Shown: piece after piece, positions 62,684-64,000 of the stretch | Numbering within the stretch: position 1 is the first letter of the stretch | How the letters are laid out: each line of letters begins with the position of its first letter | Assembly: GCA_958413895.1 (NCBI GenBank) | Contig: CATYVQ010000010.1 | Coordinates: forward strand, 1 to 64,000 | Direction of reading: 5' to 3' | Source of the DNA: an uncultured Collinsella sp. | Lineage (GTDB): Bacteria; Actinomycetota; Coriobacteriia; Coriobacteriales; Coriobacteriaceae | Length of the DNA: 64,000 bases | The notes under the pieces: model-generated | What the model was told of the DNA's origin: nothing | What the model saw: only the letters and a program-made list of their open reading frames with translations | Databases searched by the model: none | Program-made: the position numbers and the translations under genes

Positions 62684-64000
62684 TTATTTGTTGACCTGGC
62701 CGGCGCGGACGGCAGCCTTCTTGCGGTCGGTGGCGTTGAGCAGACGCTTGCGCAGACGAATGTTCTTGGGAGTAATCTCGACCAGCTCATCGTCGGCGAT
62801 GTACTCCAGCGCCTCCTCCAGCGAGAAGGTGCGAGGCGGCACCAGCTGGACGGAGATATCGGAGGTCGAGGAACGCTGGTTGCCCAGGTTCTTGGTGCGG
62901 GCGATGTTAACGACCATGTCGCCGGCCTTGCTGCGCTCGCCCACGATCATGCCCTCATAGCACTCGGTGCCCGGCTCAACAAACAGCTGGCCGCGCTCCT
63001 GCAGCGTACCCAGAGCATAGGCAACGGCCTTCTCGGTGGTCATGGAAATCATGGCGCCGTTCTGGCGGTTGCCGATCTCGCCGGCGTAAGGACCATACTC
63101 CAGGAAGGTGTGGTAGAACACGCCCTCGCCGTGGGTAACGTTCATGATGCGGTTCTTAAGACCCATGATGCCGCGGGTCGGGATCTTAAACTCGAGGTGC
63201 GTCACGATGCCCGAGGTATCCATGCTCGTCATGATGCCGCCGGAGGTACCGAAGACCTCAACGACCTTGCCCGAGTACTCGTCCGGGCACTCGACAACAG
63301 CCTGCTCGACGGGCTCCATCTTGTTGCCGTTCTCGTCCTTCTTAAACAGAACGCGGGGACGGCCGACCTGGAACTCAAAGCCCTCGCGGCGCATGGACTC
63401 CATCAGGACGGACAGGTGCAGGATGCCGCGACCCGAGACCTCAACGCCGCTCTTGTCCTCGAGCTCCTCGATCTTCATGGTCACGTTGTTCTCGGCCTCG
63501 TTGAACAGGCGCTCCTTGAGCTGACGGGCGCCCACGATGTCGCCGTCGCGACCGACGAGCGGGGAGGTCGAAGCCTCAAAGACGATGGACAGGGTCGGCG
63601 GGTCGATCTCGATGGGCTCGAGCTCAACGGGGTTCTCGGGGTCGGTGTAGACATCGCCGATATCGGTGCGGTCAATACCCACGACGGCGGCGATATCGCC
63701 GGCGCCGACTTCCTGGCACTCGGTGCGGCCCAGGTAGTCGAAGGTAAAGAGCTGTTTGACGGTAGCGGTGGCGCTGGAGCCGTCGTTCTTCACAACCAGA
63801 ATCTGGTCGCCCTGATGGATGGTGCCGGAGTACACGCGACCGATGCCGATGCGGCCAACGAAGTTGGAGTGGTCGATGGTCACGCACTGCATGGCTAGCG
63901 GGGCGTTCTCGTCAACCTCGGGCGCGGGCATGTCGTCGATGATCATATCGAGCAGCGGGTACATGTCCATATTGCCGTCGTTGGGGTCAAGGCGGGCAAA
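62684..64000 (-). CDS. typA: TypA/BipA GTPase, C-terminal part (runs off the window)
   Basis: 439 codons are visible; the frame continues beyond 64000, so the GTPase G1-G4 motifs lie outside. The visible part holds LLDMIIDDMPAPEVDENAPL, FVGRIGIGRVYSGTIHQGD, VEPIEIDPPTLSIVFEAST-type sequence and the C-terminal EALEYIADDELVEITPKNIR followed by LRKRLLNATDRKKAA. A translation factor for ribosome assembly under stress. Ends at a strong terminator. Confidence 0.95.
   Translation of the reverse strand, partial: FARLDPNDGNMDMYPLLDMIIDDMPAPEVDENAPLAMQCVTIDHSNFVGRIGIGRVYSGTIHQGDQILVVKNDGSSATATVKQLFTFDYLGRTECQEVGAGDIAAVVGIDRTDIGDVYTDPENPVELEPIEIDPPTLSIVFEASTSPLVGRDGDIVGARQLKERLFNEAENNVTMKIEELEDKSGVEVSGRGILHLSVLMESMRREGFEFQVGRPRVLFKKDENGNKMEPVEQAVVECPDEYSGKVVEVFGTSGGIMTSMDTSGIVTHLEFKIPTRGIMGLKNRIMNVTHGEGVFYHTFLEYGPYAGEIGNRQNGAMISMTTEKAVAYALGTLQERGQLFVEPGTECYEGMIVGERSKAGDMVVNIARTKNLGNQRSSTSDISVQLVPPRTFSLEEALEYIADDELVEITPKNIRLRKRLLNATDRKKAAVRAGQVNK

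Overview
The window looks like a chromosome segment from a high-GC Gram-positive anaerobe of the Coriobacteriia, most like Collinsella. The reasons are the codon and GC bias, an NfnAB-type transhydrogenase, a folP-folK fusion, ECF transporter genes with a fused double ATPase, a class B sortase, tRNA/terminator style, and abundant long intergenic palindromes. The assignment is inference; no 16S or other definitive marker is present.

Positions 1-12100 are an accessory region ending at the 3' side of an initiator tRNA-fMet gene (12103-12179). It mixes gene remnants (a BspA-like leucine-rich repeat tail, a short N-terminal fragment joined to the PDZ end of an HtrA-type protease, a truncated peptide-precursor leader), a DUF4143 ATPase with a phased repeat array at its promoter, small membrane proteins, an IS110/IS1111-type element, a DUF1648 membrane protein, a DUF2958 operon typical of integrative elements, and a DUF4268 protein.

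From 12100 to 64000 the window is mostly core genome: coaX; a birA-like gene, folP-folK and cobB; xth; an ECF module (S, double A, T); glmU-prs; pth; nfnAB; a polar amino-acid ABC operon with a cytidylate-kinase-like gene; yqeY; a PrsA-like foldase; a PTS IIA protein; purN-purM-purF; a CmpB-type membrane protein; a MoaE-like gene; sortase B; purE; carAB; an ABC exporter with a membrane protein; a Nudix gene with purD; purA; dnaB; rpsF-ssb-rpsR-rplI; two tRNA-Ser genes; a TRIC/UPF0126 channel; a bactofilin-like membrane protein; and the 3' part of typA/bipA, which runs off the window. De novo purine synthesis (purF, D, N, M, E, A), PRPP supply (prs) and carbamoyl phosphate synthesis (carAB) are therefore concentrated here.

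The most unusual theme is a population of long palindromic elements with 11-32 bp arms in intergenic space, one of them inside the coding frame of the ECF ATPase linker. Two genes for proteins ending in a DUF559/Vsr-like (PD-(D/E)XK) domain are each bracketed by two copies of a single palindrome type: 24205-25936 and 59237-60499. Other candidates for follow-up are the 23-bp phased repeats at 1877-1960, the structured right end of the IS110-type element, and the DUF1648 protein next to a truncated RiPP-type leader.
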